DNA of 64,000 bases, from positions 558,001-622,000 of the forward strand of contig JAQFVV010006199.1 of assembly GCA_028023455.1 (NCBI GenBank), written 5' to 3'. The position numbers and the translations under genes were made by a program. Below are positions 46,211 through 59,444 of this stretch, one piece after another. Position 1 is the stretch's first letter. Every line of letters begins with the position of its first letter. The notes beneath the pieces were generated by a model. The model saw nothing but the letters and a program-made list of their open reading frames with translations. It ran no database searches and had not been told where the DNA came from. This DNA comes from Epiperipatus broadwayi (lineage: Eukaryota; Onychophora; Udeonychophora; Euonychophora; Peripatidae).

Positions 46211-49200
46211 ATTTAAGATGGCTACGGTTGACCTTTCTGCCTAGTTTTTGTTCATAACTCCGCCTCCTTTGATTTTCTGGCCTCCAGCAATATCTAATTT
46301 TTGACTATACAATAGCATTTGCCTTTCTTGATAAGAGTTCTACGTTTCTCATTTCCATTGTTCGGTTTTCATTTATTTTTAAATTTAATACATGATTCTA
46401 AATTGACAAAACAATTACATCGGAATTCGTGAATACAAAAATATAAATTCATTATGTTAATTCATCAAAGTACAAATTAATTATTCTATACATTTTGTAC
46501 AAGTAAGATTTTGATTAAAAATACTGATCAAAGGAATGTGACTTTTGATCAGCATTTTTAAATGACTTTGTATAATTTGCAAAATTAAAATTTAAAGAAA
46601 ATATACACGCAATTGAAACTTTTAAATTGAGCTAATATAAATCCACAAACCACACACACACGAATATTATTTATCATGATTTGTGACATTTATACTCATA
46701 CTCTTTACATTAAATTCTTTTTAAACAAACACAAAATAAATAACTTAAAATTTATGTGGCTTGGAATAGAAAAAGTCTCATTGCGGGTAAATAGTGGTTT
46801 AGAATTACCGTTCTTAAATGACAACCATGAAACTAAGATCGATTCTTGGATCTGTCTGTTTCAGTATCTCTATAAAGATGAAATGTTTCCAAAATTAAAA
46901 TATAAATAAAATGTATGTTTCAAGTAATTAAGAAAGTAAAAATAACAATAAGGGATTTTTATCTTAATTAGAGTATAATTAATTATTATTATTTTGATAA
47001 AAAAAAGAAGATAAATTTAATGCTACAAGATAGTCAGTCAGTGTGATTGGATGAATATCAAAGGTGTTTATTAAAAAATCAAAATACTATGGCAGGAAAA
47101 GACAGTAGATTTCAGTATCAGGTCAATCTCAATCCAACTGTGATGAGATGAAGGTGAAAGCTAAGTCTGGCAGTTTTTTTGAAATAGAGTTTATAAAAAC
47201 GATGTCTTATCAAGCCAAATATGTAACCATTTTCACCAAAAGGAATGTAGGATAAGAAAAATACCCCTGGGAGTAATTTTAACAAGCCTTATGTAATTAG
47301 TCCATTCAAAACTATGAGAGCTTACGTTAACCTGACATGGAAATTATTATACTGAAAACTTGAAGCTATAATAAGCAAAAGTTGACACAAGAGGAGATAA
47401 TTGCCAAATATAGTAGTAACCTTCTCCAATATAATATTGCCACCAAGTGCAATACAAAGTTGCTATTGTGTTAACAGATGATGTAAGCATGAAAAGTGGT
47501 GATCGTGCGATGTTATAGTGGAATAATTGTTAAACTGAACTTTACGTTAACATGAAATAAAAATGCTTGGCAATCTAAAACTTATACCTACAAAAAAGGC
47601 TAACTGTATAAAAAAAAATTATTTGAGAAAACAATAAAAAAAAACTAGAACCGATAGATTTGACTAAATTATTAATTACAAAAATTATAAAAAGAAACCC
47701 TTAATTAGATAACTACAAAGAAGGAGTAAAAGAAAGGAAATCCATGGTAAAAATAAGATATTGTTGATGTGCACATATTTATTTATAAATCTTATTTTTA
47801 ATATAAATAATAATTGGCAATAACGAACACGTTTTTGTTGTTGTTTGATTGAATTTTTTGTATGTGTTTCAAAATGGCATGGACCTTCCCATTTTCAAAA
47901 GAAAAGGGAATAAGCTTTAAGTTAATTGTTTTTTTTTTATTATGAAATGTTTTTTTAGATTTGATTATTGTAAAGAGGAATAGCTAATTTAGATTAAAAG
48001 TTAATGATTAATAAGAATCAGCAGGAAATAACATTTCATTTACTATAGGGAGTCGTAAGCATTGTATGAAATTATGTGCTAACTTTGGATTTATCATATT
48101 ATCATTTTTTTTTCTGAATTTTTTTATTTTTTTACTTATTAGTTAATGTTATTAAATAATTGTTTTAAAAATATAGTTTCTGAAACTGTTTTTTTTTTTT
48201 TGTTGATATCTTTATTCTTTTAGCTATTTGTTTTGTGAATTAGCAGTGTGTATTACTAATTTCATTACAAAGTTTTGCTCTAAGAGATTTGTAGGTTATT
48301 CTAGTAAAATTATTTAATGTAAAATAAAGTTTATACATTTGTATTATATTTTGATCATTATCACAGTCCTTAGGGTTCTTGTGTTCCTAAGTTAGTCTTA
48401 TTCAGAACACTCTTTACAATATAAAGTGTTGGAATACATAATGTGTGTGAACATCCTGAGAATTATTGAATGAGTAAAGTCCACATACTTGATTTATTTT
48501 GTTTGTCATAATAACCAATTTACTAATTGCCAGAACTTTCATAGTGCTATATGTCCAGAGTATTGATAATGATCAGTATAATATCAGGATGACAACATTT
48601 TTTAGGTTTATTATTATACAGATTTTTAGTACTTAAATTCTGTGCATGCACATAAAATATTGATGAATTCTTTTATATTATGCACAAAGTTTAGCATTGT
48701 CTATAAGATTATTAGCCTAGATTTTATAGGTTACCTACCTCATTTAGATCCATTAACCAAGAACAACTGTTTTTTTTTGTTTTTTTTTTTTATCAAAAAC
48801 AGGTTTATTCAACTATGTTTACAATAAAGAAAAAATTATAAAATAACATTAAATTTGGCAATACATTTATAAACCATTAAATTACTTAATGTCCAATATT
48901 AATAAGATTCCAATATTAATAAGAATAGCTGTTGATTTGATGAATGCTGGTGATACTATATTTATATAATTATTGATTATTTATTTCCAATGCTGAATTT
49001 TGTTCATGCTTATTGAAAATGTTAAGTAATTGAAGCTTTGGGTACTTGGGGTGATGATGATTGCCATTGCCCTGTGATCAATCATTTCCATTCTGTTACA
49101 TAATATAAATCCATGAAGTTTCTGATAGCTAATCATTTGATAATTTTTTAATTCATTTAACATGAAACATCAATTATTAAAAAACAAATATTATTTATAA

Positions 49201-49559
49201 CACTAAAGAATCATAATACTATTAGTCCACTTATGACTTGATTAATATTTATAACAGAAAAAGATATACATACTGAAATATTTTCTAGAATATTATTAGG
49301 TAAACTTTAGCTCTTCTTAGCAACTAAACTATTGCTTATTTATTGTTTTATTTATGTGAGACACATTCATTAAGCAATACTGGTACACCATGAAGTGATA
49401 ATACATGTAAAATGTCTATCAAATGTGATTTCAGTAAAGATTTATTTCAAAAATGCTTTTTACCTTGCTGACCTTTATCATATAGATTAACAGATACCTA
49501 ACATTATTCCATAAAAACCAAGCCTTACATGTGGATTAATAAATTATATATAAAACAAT
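46211..49559. other. AT-rich DNA, no gene recognised
   Basis: The frame 46676-46909 (+, 77 codons, ...LGIEKVSLRVNSGLELPFLN...) has fairly balanced composition but no domain I can name. Poly-T runs occur near 48190 and 48770. No RNA gene or repeat boundary was seen. Confidence 0.45.
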
Positions 49560-50780
49560 TGAACAGCAGCATAAAAAAAAAATCATATGACTCTGACAAA
49601 TATTTCTTCTGGCATTGTACAGAAATCTCCTCTTTCACCTTCTTTATTTGCTATCTAATATTGATTCACTCTTAAGAGAAATCTGTGGTTTTATTCCTAA
49701 AATATTTGTCCTACATCTAGAAAGAGAAACTTGCCTATGTTGGTGATATTATGATAAGAGAAATCAGTGGCTTTATTCCTGAAATATTTTTCCACATTCA
49801 GAAAGAGAAATAAAGATACTTGCTTATCTTAATGATATTATGATAGAAAGATTCAGTGATCTTATTCCTGAAATATTTGTTCCACTTTTAGGAAGTGAAA
49901 TAAATGTAATTGCCTATGTTGATAATATTATGATAATTATCAGAGGAATTATTGAAAAATAATTAAAAAATTTCAAGAATAACAGAATCAATTGCATCAG
50001 GTGAAAAATCTTCAGTATGCCAGATATTAACAGGAAGAAATATTTTGTCAATGTTTATAGCAATTCCAACTAAAATTCCTTAGTATTTCAGTATGTACTT
50101 CAATAACTCAAACCAATTTAATAATTAATAAATTAATCACCAATGAATTTTCAACTAAATTTTTAATTTTCAATCTTATTAAATATGATGTGAGAACAAA
50201 AATTAAAATCTATTTTCAAAACTTTCTTGGTATATTATGCACCTTGGAGCTTTATAATCAATAACAATACATATATTAATAAACATATAAAGAATTATTT
50301 ATGGATATTAATATCAAAACTTTTATTATAAAATATCCTAAGAACATTAACAAAAATAATGAACTTCAATTAATTAGTTAAGTTGTTTTAACAATTCACA
50401 AAAGTTAAGATATTTGATTGTTTGATTTCAGTTTTCCTAACTATTAGCCATCTGATTTAACAAAATTAGAAAAAAAATGTGATGCTTGAAGAGATGGGGA
50501 TTGGCCTACATAGATCAAGAGATCATATGAATAAATTTAATGCAATTCAAATGATAAAAACAATGATTCTATTAATGGTAATATATCCCAAAATTCAATC
50601 ACCAGTCTCACTTGAAAATCCATCTACAAAAGTGTTAGAATATATGATATTGAATGAATCATTGACTCATACAGGGGCAAAACTCTTGTATGGTATTTTT
50701 CTAACTACAATATTTTTCAACAAAACTCATAGGTAGTTTTTTGGCCAATCTGTAAATTATGTTTATCAGATGAAGAAATG
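49560..50780 (+). pseudogene. APE-type LINE copy 3, RT palm to C-terminus only
   Basis: Begins with SGIVQKSPLSPSLFAI near 49600 (motif B, 'QGSPLSPLLFA') and AYVGDIMI at 49734-49757 (motif C, 'YVDDIMI' with Gly for one Asp). The motif C segment is then repeated twice more. After it come ASGEKSSVCQILTGRN near 50000 and STKFLIFNLIKYDVRTKIKI near 50150. The frame 50479-50736 opens with MLEEMGIGLHRSRDHMNKFN, matching LSLNGLGLHNIHIFQIQK of copy 2. The 5' half is truncated, as usual for LINEs. It lies in the same orientation as copies 1 and 2. Confidence 0.65.
49673..49945 (+). repeat. Threefold tandem repeat containing the RT active-site motif
   Basis: Three consecutive units of about 82-92 bp each contain TTATTCCTRAAATATTTGTC-like sequence, AGAAAGAGAAA, and GCYTATSTTRRTRATATTATG. 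TTATTCCT starts at 49691, 49773 and 49862. Each unit ends in the YxDD-type sequence AY(V/L)(G/N/D)(D/N)IMI. The units are diverged, so this is an old tandem amplification. Confidence 0.8.
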
Positions 50781-51971
50781 TTTTTACATATTACTTATTA
50801 TAGTCTTGTTCCTTTTTCAATAACTTAAACTCAAATGTAATCCTATGTAATAACCCATTAAGCAAGATTTTGACGTCGAGTTTTTTTAAATAATGAGAAA
50901 AAGACTAAGAATTGCATTATCATTGCTAAAAATGTATATGGCTAGTAAGATGCAAGGAAATTTTCTAAAATAAACCCTGTCTTTTCTGTTTAACTGTTGC
51001 ATAAATACTAGTGATAGAAGAAGCAGTATTATGAAGGTTTAAAATACTTGCAAAAAAAATTAAGACATACATAATGTGACTTCAGGAATTATTATTTAAT
51101 TTAGAAGATTCGCTATAATCTAAGTGAAATGTGAATTCATTACAGATCTGGTTCCTTATATAATAATAAAATGTAAATACTTATGTTGAAAGAAAAGATA
51201 TGCAACAAAAATAAAAATTAAACATAAAAAATACAACAATGCCTTTATTAGCTTCACACTTCCAAATCAAAATGCTTTAAATTTGCCTATATATTAAGAA
51301 AAATAGGTTGAAGATAAGTCAAATCTTGCATTTAGATTTGTAGAGGTCTCTTTTGTAGTAAATTAAGCACTCAAGGCACATGTACTAAGATTATACCCTT
51401 ATTTAAGTATTAAATGCATCATTTTAAGTTCTGAGTTTAACTTTGAAGCATATTGTTTTTACTTATTTATAAATTTATTGTATATAGTAAAATAAAATTG
51501 ATAAAACTTGTTTACTATTTTAATTAAAAATTATGATATGGGATAAGGCCCCTAAACTCTCAGTGCCTTAGGACCTTGGAAAGTGTTAATCTATTTCTGT
51601 CCATTGGCAGTAAAAAAAATAAATGGGCAATTTCCAACAGTGAATCTTCTACCCAGTCATGAGAATAATAGACTCAATAGCTTAAGATCCCTGGATAGAC
51701 TGATTCCCAATGACTGAAGTAAAAAAAAAAATCTTTGTTTGACTAAATAACAAGGAATTTTTGATACAAGAATATTACTTAACCTCCATAGTGAATGCTT
51801 ATACAATAAAAAAGGTGATATAAGTATTGAAAAAAGGGAGAAATAAATTGTGTTATAATTGCAATTGCAAATTTGTGCAAAATGGCTTTTATAAATATAA
51901 AGTTCATGGAAAAAGTAAATCCTAGTAATGAGGCAATATATATGATAGATATAGAAAGAACTACTGTATGA
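50781..51971. other. AT-rich DNA, no gene recognised
   Basis: Nothing supportable on either strand. The frame 51657-51980 (-) overlaps the start of the minisatellite and has no domain. Confidence 0.5.
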
Positions 51972-52161
51972 AGGATGCAAGTAGAAGCTACAAGAGAGAA
52001 GTGCAGGTGAACACTACTATGAGAAGGGTACAGTTGAAAGCATGAGAGAAGTACAACTGAAAGATATTATAAGAGAGGTGCCTGTACAAGGAGTGCAGGT
52101 GAGATCTACTATGAGAGAAGTGCAAGTGAAAGCTATTATAAGAGAGGTGCAGATGAAAGTC
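51972..52161. repeat. Minisatellite, period about 30 bp
   Basis: Roughly six imperfect units of AGAGAAGTGCAAGTGAAAGC plus TATTAT or TACTATG. The plus-strand frame therefore shows a ten-residue periodic peptide (REVQVKxI) and the minus strand a His/Leu/Ser repeat. Both are products of the repeat and not evidence for a gene. Confidence 0.9.
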
Positions 52162-55100
52162 TATATGGAAAGATTGCTCTTTTTCATATATGCATATACA
52201 AACATTATCAAAAGTGCTCTTGCTCCCATTCCAGAAATAGGTATTATATAAAGTATTCAAAGTTGATAATTAAATTTGGACATAATCCCTGAATGCAATT
52301 TTTTAGAGTATTTAACAATTTGCATTATTTTAAAAATCTCTTGTTTCAGTATCATCATTTTCATCTAATTTAATTTGTTTTATCTATATGCGTTTAGTTT
52401 TTAGTTATTTAATAATTGCGTTAATTTAAATTTAACTTTGAGTTAAATTGCTATCTCTAATTTCAATATTATCATTTTCATTTGGTTTAATTTGTTTTAT
52501 TTATCTGCATTTATTTTATTATTTACAACTTTCAAAGATAAATGAAAAACGATGAACCAAATTGTCTACTTTCCTTTCTGGTCCTTTATAGGATTCCAAA
52601 AGGGTCAAATGTCTAAAAACAGGACGCAAATTCCAGACAGTCAAATATGGCTAGTTCTTTTGGCGTCAATGTAGTTAGTTATTTATTTTTTAATGTAGCA
52701 ATTTTTTTGTTGTTTGCTTAAATTGAAGAGTACAGTACTCATAAATCTTATATCCCAATGTTACTTTTCATTCAGATTAGTGAAGAGTTTCTCAATTTAC
52801 TATTGTAATTATATTTTAGTAATTACATTTTTAATTTTCCTTTTCTATTGGATAATTTCTGCAGGTTAGTAATAATTGTACTTTTCTCCGCTAAATGAAA
52901 TTTTAAAAAGTCAAATCGTTCAATGGGTATTTATTACTTAAAACAATTTTGAATTGATTCTTCCGACATAAAAAAAAATGTTTATTTTTTACTTTGGATA
53001 TTCTCTTAACTATGTAATACAATAGGGCTTGTGTGTATAAAGATGTTTAGGATCGTAATTATTTTTTTAAATCAAATAAAAGAAATTTAATTTTCTATAT
53101 TAATGATATCCTTATAGCGACTGTTCACTTTTTATTTTTGTAAAAGAAAGAAAATGTAAAGAATATTAAATAAAATACTGTATACATAAGCACTAGTGAT
53201 AAACTTATTTTTTGATGAAAAGTCAACTTACAGACATAATATATGTAGTTTTGAGGCTGCTAATATATTATATGATATATGCATTTGATGAAGACTGATA
53301 TATATTAAAAATAAAGTGAAAAAATATATTTTGCACTAAAAAGGTGTATTAAAAACCAAAAAAATATGTATGAAATAAAAATGATTATTTTATATTGTGC
53401 CATTACAATTTAGTCATTAGCTAAATTTATAGTAATGTAAAACCAAAATCATCATCACATTTTTATATAACAATAAATGAAGCTGTAGGGCATCCAAGTT
53501 TAAACCCTACGAGATCCAGTTTTAAAAGCTTTAGACAGAAAGAGAGTGGGTCAACAATTATATTCTTTATTTGTTTGTGTGTTAATAAAACTCAAACAGA
53601 ATTGTCCATACATTTAATTATTTAATATTTGATTTTTTCTGTTAAAAAGCAAAGTTGCACATATATAGGCAATGTATGTGTAAACTATTTAATTGTTTTA
53701 TATTTCAAATATTCAACATTTTAACTTTCTTTAAAACTAACCTATGCTTGATCAATTCTAATATCTTATTCTATACCTCTATTTTGCTTTTCTATAATTA
53801 TAATTGGGATTTAAAAGCTAAGGATTTAATTTTAAATATTAGGGTTATAATTACTAAGCTGACAATTAGATTATTGTAATGACAGTTTATGAATGATTTG
53901 AAATGATAAAGTATGTGTGTACATTACATACAGAAATTTACATTTATTAAATATTGAAAGAAAAAGAAGGGTTAAATCTGTCAAATTATTTTTTTACAAA
54001 TCTGTTGAATCAGATATCTATTTTTGTAGCAATTTTGTTTTTGTAAATGATTGTTTGTCAATTTGGGAGCTTAAGCTTGGTGGGAACTCTAATTTTGAAA
54101 TTGTTTCATCTTAAGATTAAATGAAAGAAACTCCAATTTTAGATATTACAGATATACGTGAAAAAGGAAAAAGGATTAAGTCTATTTTTTTTAAGACAAA
54201 AGGGTCTGAAAACCAGGTGTTTGATTTTTTTGGGTTGGTCAAAAATAGCAATTCACACTATCACTCTAATTGGGTGAGTTGACTCAAAAATCGGATATAA
54301 AAGCAGTCTGGAAAATCAGTTGAGCTATTAGATTATTGTTATTATAATATTTGTGATAGAGACTTTTTAAAAAATTATTGAAACTAAGGCAGACAAACAT
54401 TTTTAGTTCTGCTAGATAGTTTTTTTTTTTAAATCATATTTTTTTATGAAGTTTTGAATGTTGAAAATATAAGAAATGATGAGGTAGAAAAATTATATAT
54501 GTGTCCCATCAAGACCTGACCATCGTGGAGCTGCAGATCATATAGGAAAGAAAAGATGTCTTGTCTGAAAAATAATATTCTACACCTTTCAACTGACTGA
54601 GAGAAATAAGATGTTTTTAAATAGAAAGAAGAAAACATTCACCTGCATTCGAAGGAGATCAGAAAGATGAATTAATCTGATAAATATTAATCATCAAGTC
54701 CAATTAATTGTTCCAGCAACTGAGTTTAAAACCCAGGAAATTTATAAATGTGAAAACAACTGCTGTATTTCATCCACTAAAGGAATCATGCTTGACAGGA
54801 AGAGAAGCAAATTTAATATAAAGATTTCCAAATTGTCCACTAAAGCAAATAACCTCAATAGGATCATCATCATCAAATAATTATACACTTTAAGAAAGAG
54901 ATTGTTCCAAAGAAACACGGAAATTGTTGCTGCCAAAGATAGACATTAAACAAGAGAAATTTGACTCATTAGAAGTCGCTACAAAGAACTGGTAGTATAA
55001 AATTTTTTTTGATATATTTTCTTTATGATAGCAGAGTCTTAATAAAATTTTAGCAATAAAGTGGTATATTTTATTTAAAGAACTTTTAAAGACTATTCAG

Positions 55101-55739
55101 ATCGATTAAAACCAAGAATGTCTTACTAATAATAACTTTGAGCTTCATAAATGATCTTGAATGTATCAAAATTATTTGTTTATTAATTTACAGTTATGAA
55201 ATATTAATGTGTAAAATAATTTTTTGTATTATTATTTTGGTTTTAAATAATATTTTATTATGGGATAAAACACGCACATACATAATAATATTTTTATATG
55301 TGTATAATTGCGAGTGAATGTGAAGTAATAAGTAGTATTAAAATATTAAATTATTTTGTTTTAGGAAAATATAGCATTTCAGCGCTTAGAAGGGAGGGGG
55401 AGAAAATAATTTAAAACTTGTTTCTAAAACTTGCTCTTTCCAATTTTACTAACATTTATTTTTGTCATTCTACTTACATGTTAGATTTATAAGGTATGTG
55501 TGCCAATGAGTGAATATTTTTTTTTTTTATGAAATCTTTTTCTTGTGGATGGAACATTTTGACAAATCACTTACCCAATTTAATACAATATACTTTTGAA
55601 ATACATTTACGGGAAAGGAGAAGAATTTAAAATTTAATGTTATGATTTTAAAACAGTCGATTATGATTATTGTTATTATTGTTAATATAGATTTTCATGT
55701 AAATATATAAATTTTGATGTATATGTTAGAAATGCAGTA
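52162..55739. other. AT-rich DNA, no gene recognised
   Basis: Short frames at 53655, 53917, 54444 (-) and 54742 (-) are AT-biased or lack any domain. Around 52395-52505 a diverged duplication (ATTTCAATATTATCATTTTCAT) occurs. No RNA gene was found. Confidence 0.45.
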
Positions 55740-56460
55740 ATAAATATTAATTTATGTTATTAAACGAGGCGTATATATTTCATTAAGAGTAGTCTTTATC
55801 AAGTGTGATCATTCATCATCAATGGTTGAATATTAGTTGTTTAAGATATGATTAAATATGCTAAGATTAACAATAATTATGAATTTCTTTATAAAAATTA
55901 GGTTTTATGATTAGGCTTAGTCCTAAAGCTGTAGTTGAAACCATTGTCATTATCGTTATCATCATCATCATCATCATCAACGTTTTAATTAATATGTTTA
56001 AAGGCCATAAATAAATATTGATTCCATAATATTTAGTGATTTCTTAGTATTATTATAACCACCATTCCATCATCTATATCATTCAAGGATGAGTGAATTG
56101 CCATCCTTAATTAATAGTAATCTGAGCTAGTAAAACTTATAAAAAAATATTGAAACACAGTCGTTATGCTAAGATCTGAGAAATGATTTGTGTCTAATGA
56201 ATTCCACTTCAGTTTAAAGATGTTTTATGTGACCTAGGTGTTTACTTAAATATTAGTGCATACAGTGCTATGGGTCTAAATTCAAAATCATACATTTTGT
56301 AAGAAATAAGGTACCGAAAGGGATTCAAACCGGTACATGTGAAAGGTTATTAGATATAACTGTGTCTAGATTCAAATAATCTAGTGGCGCCCTGCTAGAC
56401 CATATTCACTTAGTATTTGTTGGATATGCACTTAACATCAAACCAAGAAATGAAAGTGGA
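55740..56460 (-). mobile_element. SINE-like repeat, copy 2
   Basis: Minus strand: GGGCGCCACTAGATTATTTG, AATCTAGA, then CCGGTTTGAATCCC (56319-56332), a good B box. It is related to 39430-40240. A (CAT)n tract at 55955-55980 lies in the same relative place as in copy 1. The A box is not clear, so class assignment is tentative. Confidence 0.4.
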
Positions 56461-56989
56461 TAAAATCTACTGTCTATATACCTGAGCAGATATTTTATTG
56501 AGTTACTAGTGTACTCACTCACTTGATTTCCATATACCTGAGTTATAGTAGTCGTTCTTAATAATTTGTTTATAATTATTGATATTGTGATATCTTGAGA
56601 TTTCTAATTATAGAAATAGGTTTCATTTAATCCAATGACCCTTAATATGATTGATAACTCAGTCAGAACTTTTTGTTTAATAGCCACTACTCAGGTATTC
56701 TCCTCATAATTTAATTTAAGCTACAATGCTTTTTGTTTATTAAGCTAAATATTTATATTTGAATCTTTTCTTAATTATTAAATACATTTGGATTGTTTCA
56801 TCATCTTTATTTAAGTTACAATGAATACTTGAATATTTGAGATTTTAATAATATTTGGATTTTTGACAATCCAATAATATTTTAATATACAATTGAATTT
56901 CTCTTTAATAATATTTCTGTTGAACTCCTTTAATTTAAGTTACAATATATATATATATTTGTAGTTGTAAGTTCAAATATATATACAAA
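56461..56989. other. AT-rich DNA, no gene recognised
   Basis: TTTAATTTAAGTTACAAT-type strings recur (56708, 56812, 56928), a weak tandem pattern of about 110 bp. No gene. Confidence 0.45.
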
Positions 56990-57135
56990 TATTAACTGAA
57001 ACACAGGCTTATTATATACCTGTGTCTATATATGTAATATATAGGATATATGAGCACAGACTTTCACATGATCCACCACTCTCCACTCTATCTAATAACA
57101 CTGATACACTTAAATATATATATGCCGAAAAGATA

Positions 57136-57195
57136 AATAATCACCAATATACTATTTCATGCTAAACCAGCAATCATCAGTTGGTCCAGATTATC
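57136..57195 (-). ncRNA. Type I hammerhead ribozyme, family A, minus strand
   Basis: The core CTGATGA (57174-57180), stem II, GAAA and both helix I blocks are intact on the minus strand. Helix III is ATA, G, TAT: one base shorter than in the partner copy, leaving a one-base loop, which may strain the monomer fold. Confidence 0.62.
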
Positions 57196-57484
57196 ATCTC
57201 CCACACATATATATTATAAGTGCTCAGATATATATTAAGATAGACAATCTTCATACCTTAATGGACAGGCTCCAATCAGTATACTACACATTCCAACTCT
57301 ACAACCGTCCATCCAATTGAAAATCTGATGATGGAATGCTCGAAGGCCACCCTTCAATTGGATGGATGGTTGTAGAGTTGGAATGTGTAGTATACTGATT
57401 GGAGCCTGTCCATTAAGGTATGAATATTGTCAATCTTAATATATATATATATCAGAGCACTTATAGTATATATGTGTGGGAGAT

Positions 57485-57545
57485 GATAATCTGGACCAAC
57501 TGATGATTGCTGGTTTAGCATGAAATACGTATATTGGTGATTATT
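57485..57545 (+). ncRNA. Type I hammerhead ribozyme, family A, intact core
   Basis: The core CTGATGA (57500-57506), stem-loop II, GAAA, and helix III ATACGTAT (self-complementary) are present, and cleavage is expected after A57533. Inner helix I ACCAA with TTGGT is perfect. Outer helix I GATAATC with GATTATT has six Watson-Crick pairs and one G-U. The best preserved family A copy. Confidence 0.77.
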
Positions 57546-57933
57546 TATCTTTTCGGCATATATATGTTTAAGTGTATCAGTGTTATTAGATAGAGTGGAG
57601 AGTGGTGGATCATGTGAAAGTCTGTGCTCATATACCCTATATATATATATATATATACAAATATTATAAATTCAAAAATAAATAAAAGCATTTTTTATGG
57701 ATATATATTTCTGCATACATTTTATATCACTGATGTTTTTTTTGCTCTTATTAACTAATTGATATGGTTTTGTTAAAAAAATTATTTAAGTTGCAAAATA
57801 TATTATTTTTTTGATTTTATTTAATATATTTTTGTATCAATAAATTCAAGCATAAATGCGGACATTTTATTTTTATTGATTTTCATTCACTCAATAATAA
57901 TAAATACTAAGTAAATCAATCAACAATGTAGAC

Positions 57934-58411
57934 CAGGGGTGGGTAATTGTTTTGGTTCAGGGGCCACAGAGGTTGGCGGAGGGCCGCATTGGGGGCCACT
58001 TTATGGAAGCAAAGGTTAGTGGAGGGCCGCACCTTTTTTTCATGACACAATAAACACACTGCTTTATTCCCTGTATTACCAAAGATTCTTCATTAAACAC
58101 ATGACATTTGTCACCGATTTTACATTTTTTTGGAGGGTTTATGGTTTCACTAAAGTTGGAAATGTATATATTTGCTAATGCAAAGACAAAATTGAAATTA
58201 ACCAGATCAACTGAAAAGCACTGCACATCATACCTACTCTGCGCAGGTGTATTGATGTGGTCATCCTAGTGGAAAATATGAGATGAATCTTCAGTTGTGG
58301 ACGGGAAGGAAATCTCAGTTCATAGCAGATTTTTCTGATTGTCTTGGAGGGCCACATAAAAACTGTTAGTGGGCCGCATGTGGCCCTTGGGCCACTATTT
58401 GCCCACCCCTG
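57934..58411. mobile_element. Non-autonomous hAT-type DNA transposon, 478 bp, with 8-bp target duplication
   Basis: The left end CAGGGGTGGGTAATTG and the inverse of the right end, CAGGGGTGGGCAAATAG, are classic hAT terminal inverted repeats. The target duplication ATGTAGAC is exact on both sides (57926-57933 and 58412-58419), the 8-bp length expected of hAT elements. Subterminal GGGCCACA and GGGCCGCA blocks match the usual hAT layout. It is far too short for a transposase and the minus-strand frames inside (57957-58226 and 58175-58357) show no hAT dimerisation domain, so it must have moved with enzyme supplied elsewhere. Confidence 0.93.
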
Positions 58412-58419
58412 ATGTAGAC

Positions 58420-59444
58420 CAATTCCATTTAAGATTTTCTTGTGCTGTGGTTGATAGGTTAACCCTCATATAGAGGTCTTAAATGTTGATTCTATCTCAT
58501 TGGAATTGGAATTTTTTTTTAAGTATTAACTGAAAAGCTTCTCTTGAGACTATTTAGGTAACTAGTCTCCATAACTAATCTACATAAGCATATAATGTTG
58601 TATAATAAAGTTAGAGAATAAAGTAAAATTGAAAAATTATATAAATTCTCACTAATAAGCAAGTAGCAAGCCAACTGAATAATAAATCCTTATGAAAAAG
58701 TGTTAAAAGTTATTTGCTCCACAGAGGACAGTTTATTTTCTCTTTATTTAAAATAATAACCAAAGATTACATATTTACATCATTAATTATTTTATTGTGA
58801 GATATATCTTTTTTCTAATTCATTTATTCATTAATTTCATAATTTTTTTATTAATTATCTACTTTTATTAGTATATCATATAGATCCATTTAACCATTTC
58901 TTTTGATGCAACTATAAATACATATATATTGTACAATAATAATATGTCCGATTATCTTATTAATGCATATTGTGCAAAAATATTATAATATAACCAATCA
59001 CAGTGTAAAAATATGTCATAACCAATCACAGTATTGTAGATGGCAATAAAAATATAAACAAAATTTGAAGTCTTAGTGCTCATAAGTATATGATAGCTTT
59101 TTTATTAGCAAGGAAGGTGTCACATTACAACCAAGTTTTTGCTTTATGGGTATCTTATCAACACTGTAATTAGAAGGCAAAGATCCCAGGTGTATCTGAT
59201 TATTTTAAAATCTTCATCATCTAGTTAAGAACATCGTTATATACATTGCACAAGCAATAATAGCTGAACTGGCTATATGCCAATTATCTTAAAAAAATTT
59301 CTGCTTCATTTGAAAATTCTTAGCTTTATTAAAATTGTTTCAAATTCTGCCTAAATTTTAACATAGAATCAATTTTAAAAATATGTCAATCATTCAACTC
59401 TATATAGCTCTTTATAGCTTTATTCTTATTATTTAATCATTTTA
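58420..59444. other. AT-rich DNA, no gene recognised
   Basis: ATAACCAATCACAGT is repeated at 58992 and 59018. No domain-bearing frame or RNA gene. Confidence 0.5.

Larger units (their letters stand above)
56990..57640. repeat. Hammerhead-bearing repeat family A, cluster 3 (inverted pair)
   Basis: A minus-strand unit (56990-57350) meets a plus-strand unit (57351-57640) with the turn at about 57350 (GAAGGCCACCCTTCAATTGG). The arms share private variants not found in the other clusters, such as GCCGAAAAGAT/ATCTTTTCGGC and GTATACTGATTGGAGCC, so they copied or converted each other locally. Differences remain (an indel of (TA)n near 57440 and a one-base deletion in the left helix III). (TA)n follows at 57642-57655. 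Confidence 0.85.

Noticed and set aside
51988-52260. Open frames on both strands with ten-residue periodicity
   Set aside because: The periodicity comes from the 30-bp minisatellite, and both strands are equally open.
57957-58357. Two minus-strand frames inside the hAT element as transposase
   Set aside because: Too short, and no catalytic or dimerisation motifs of hAT transposases.
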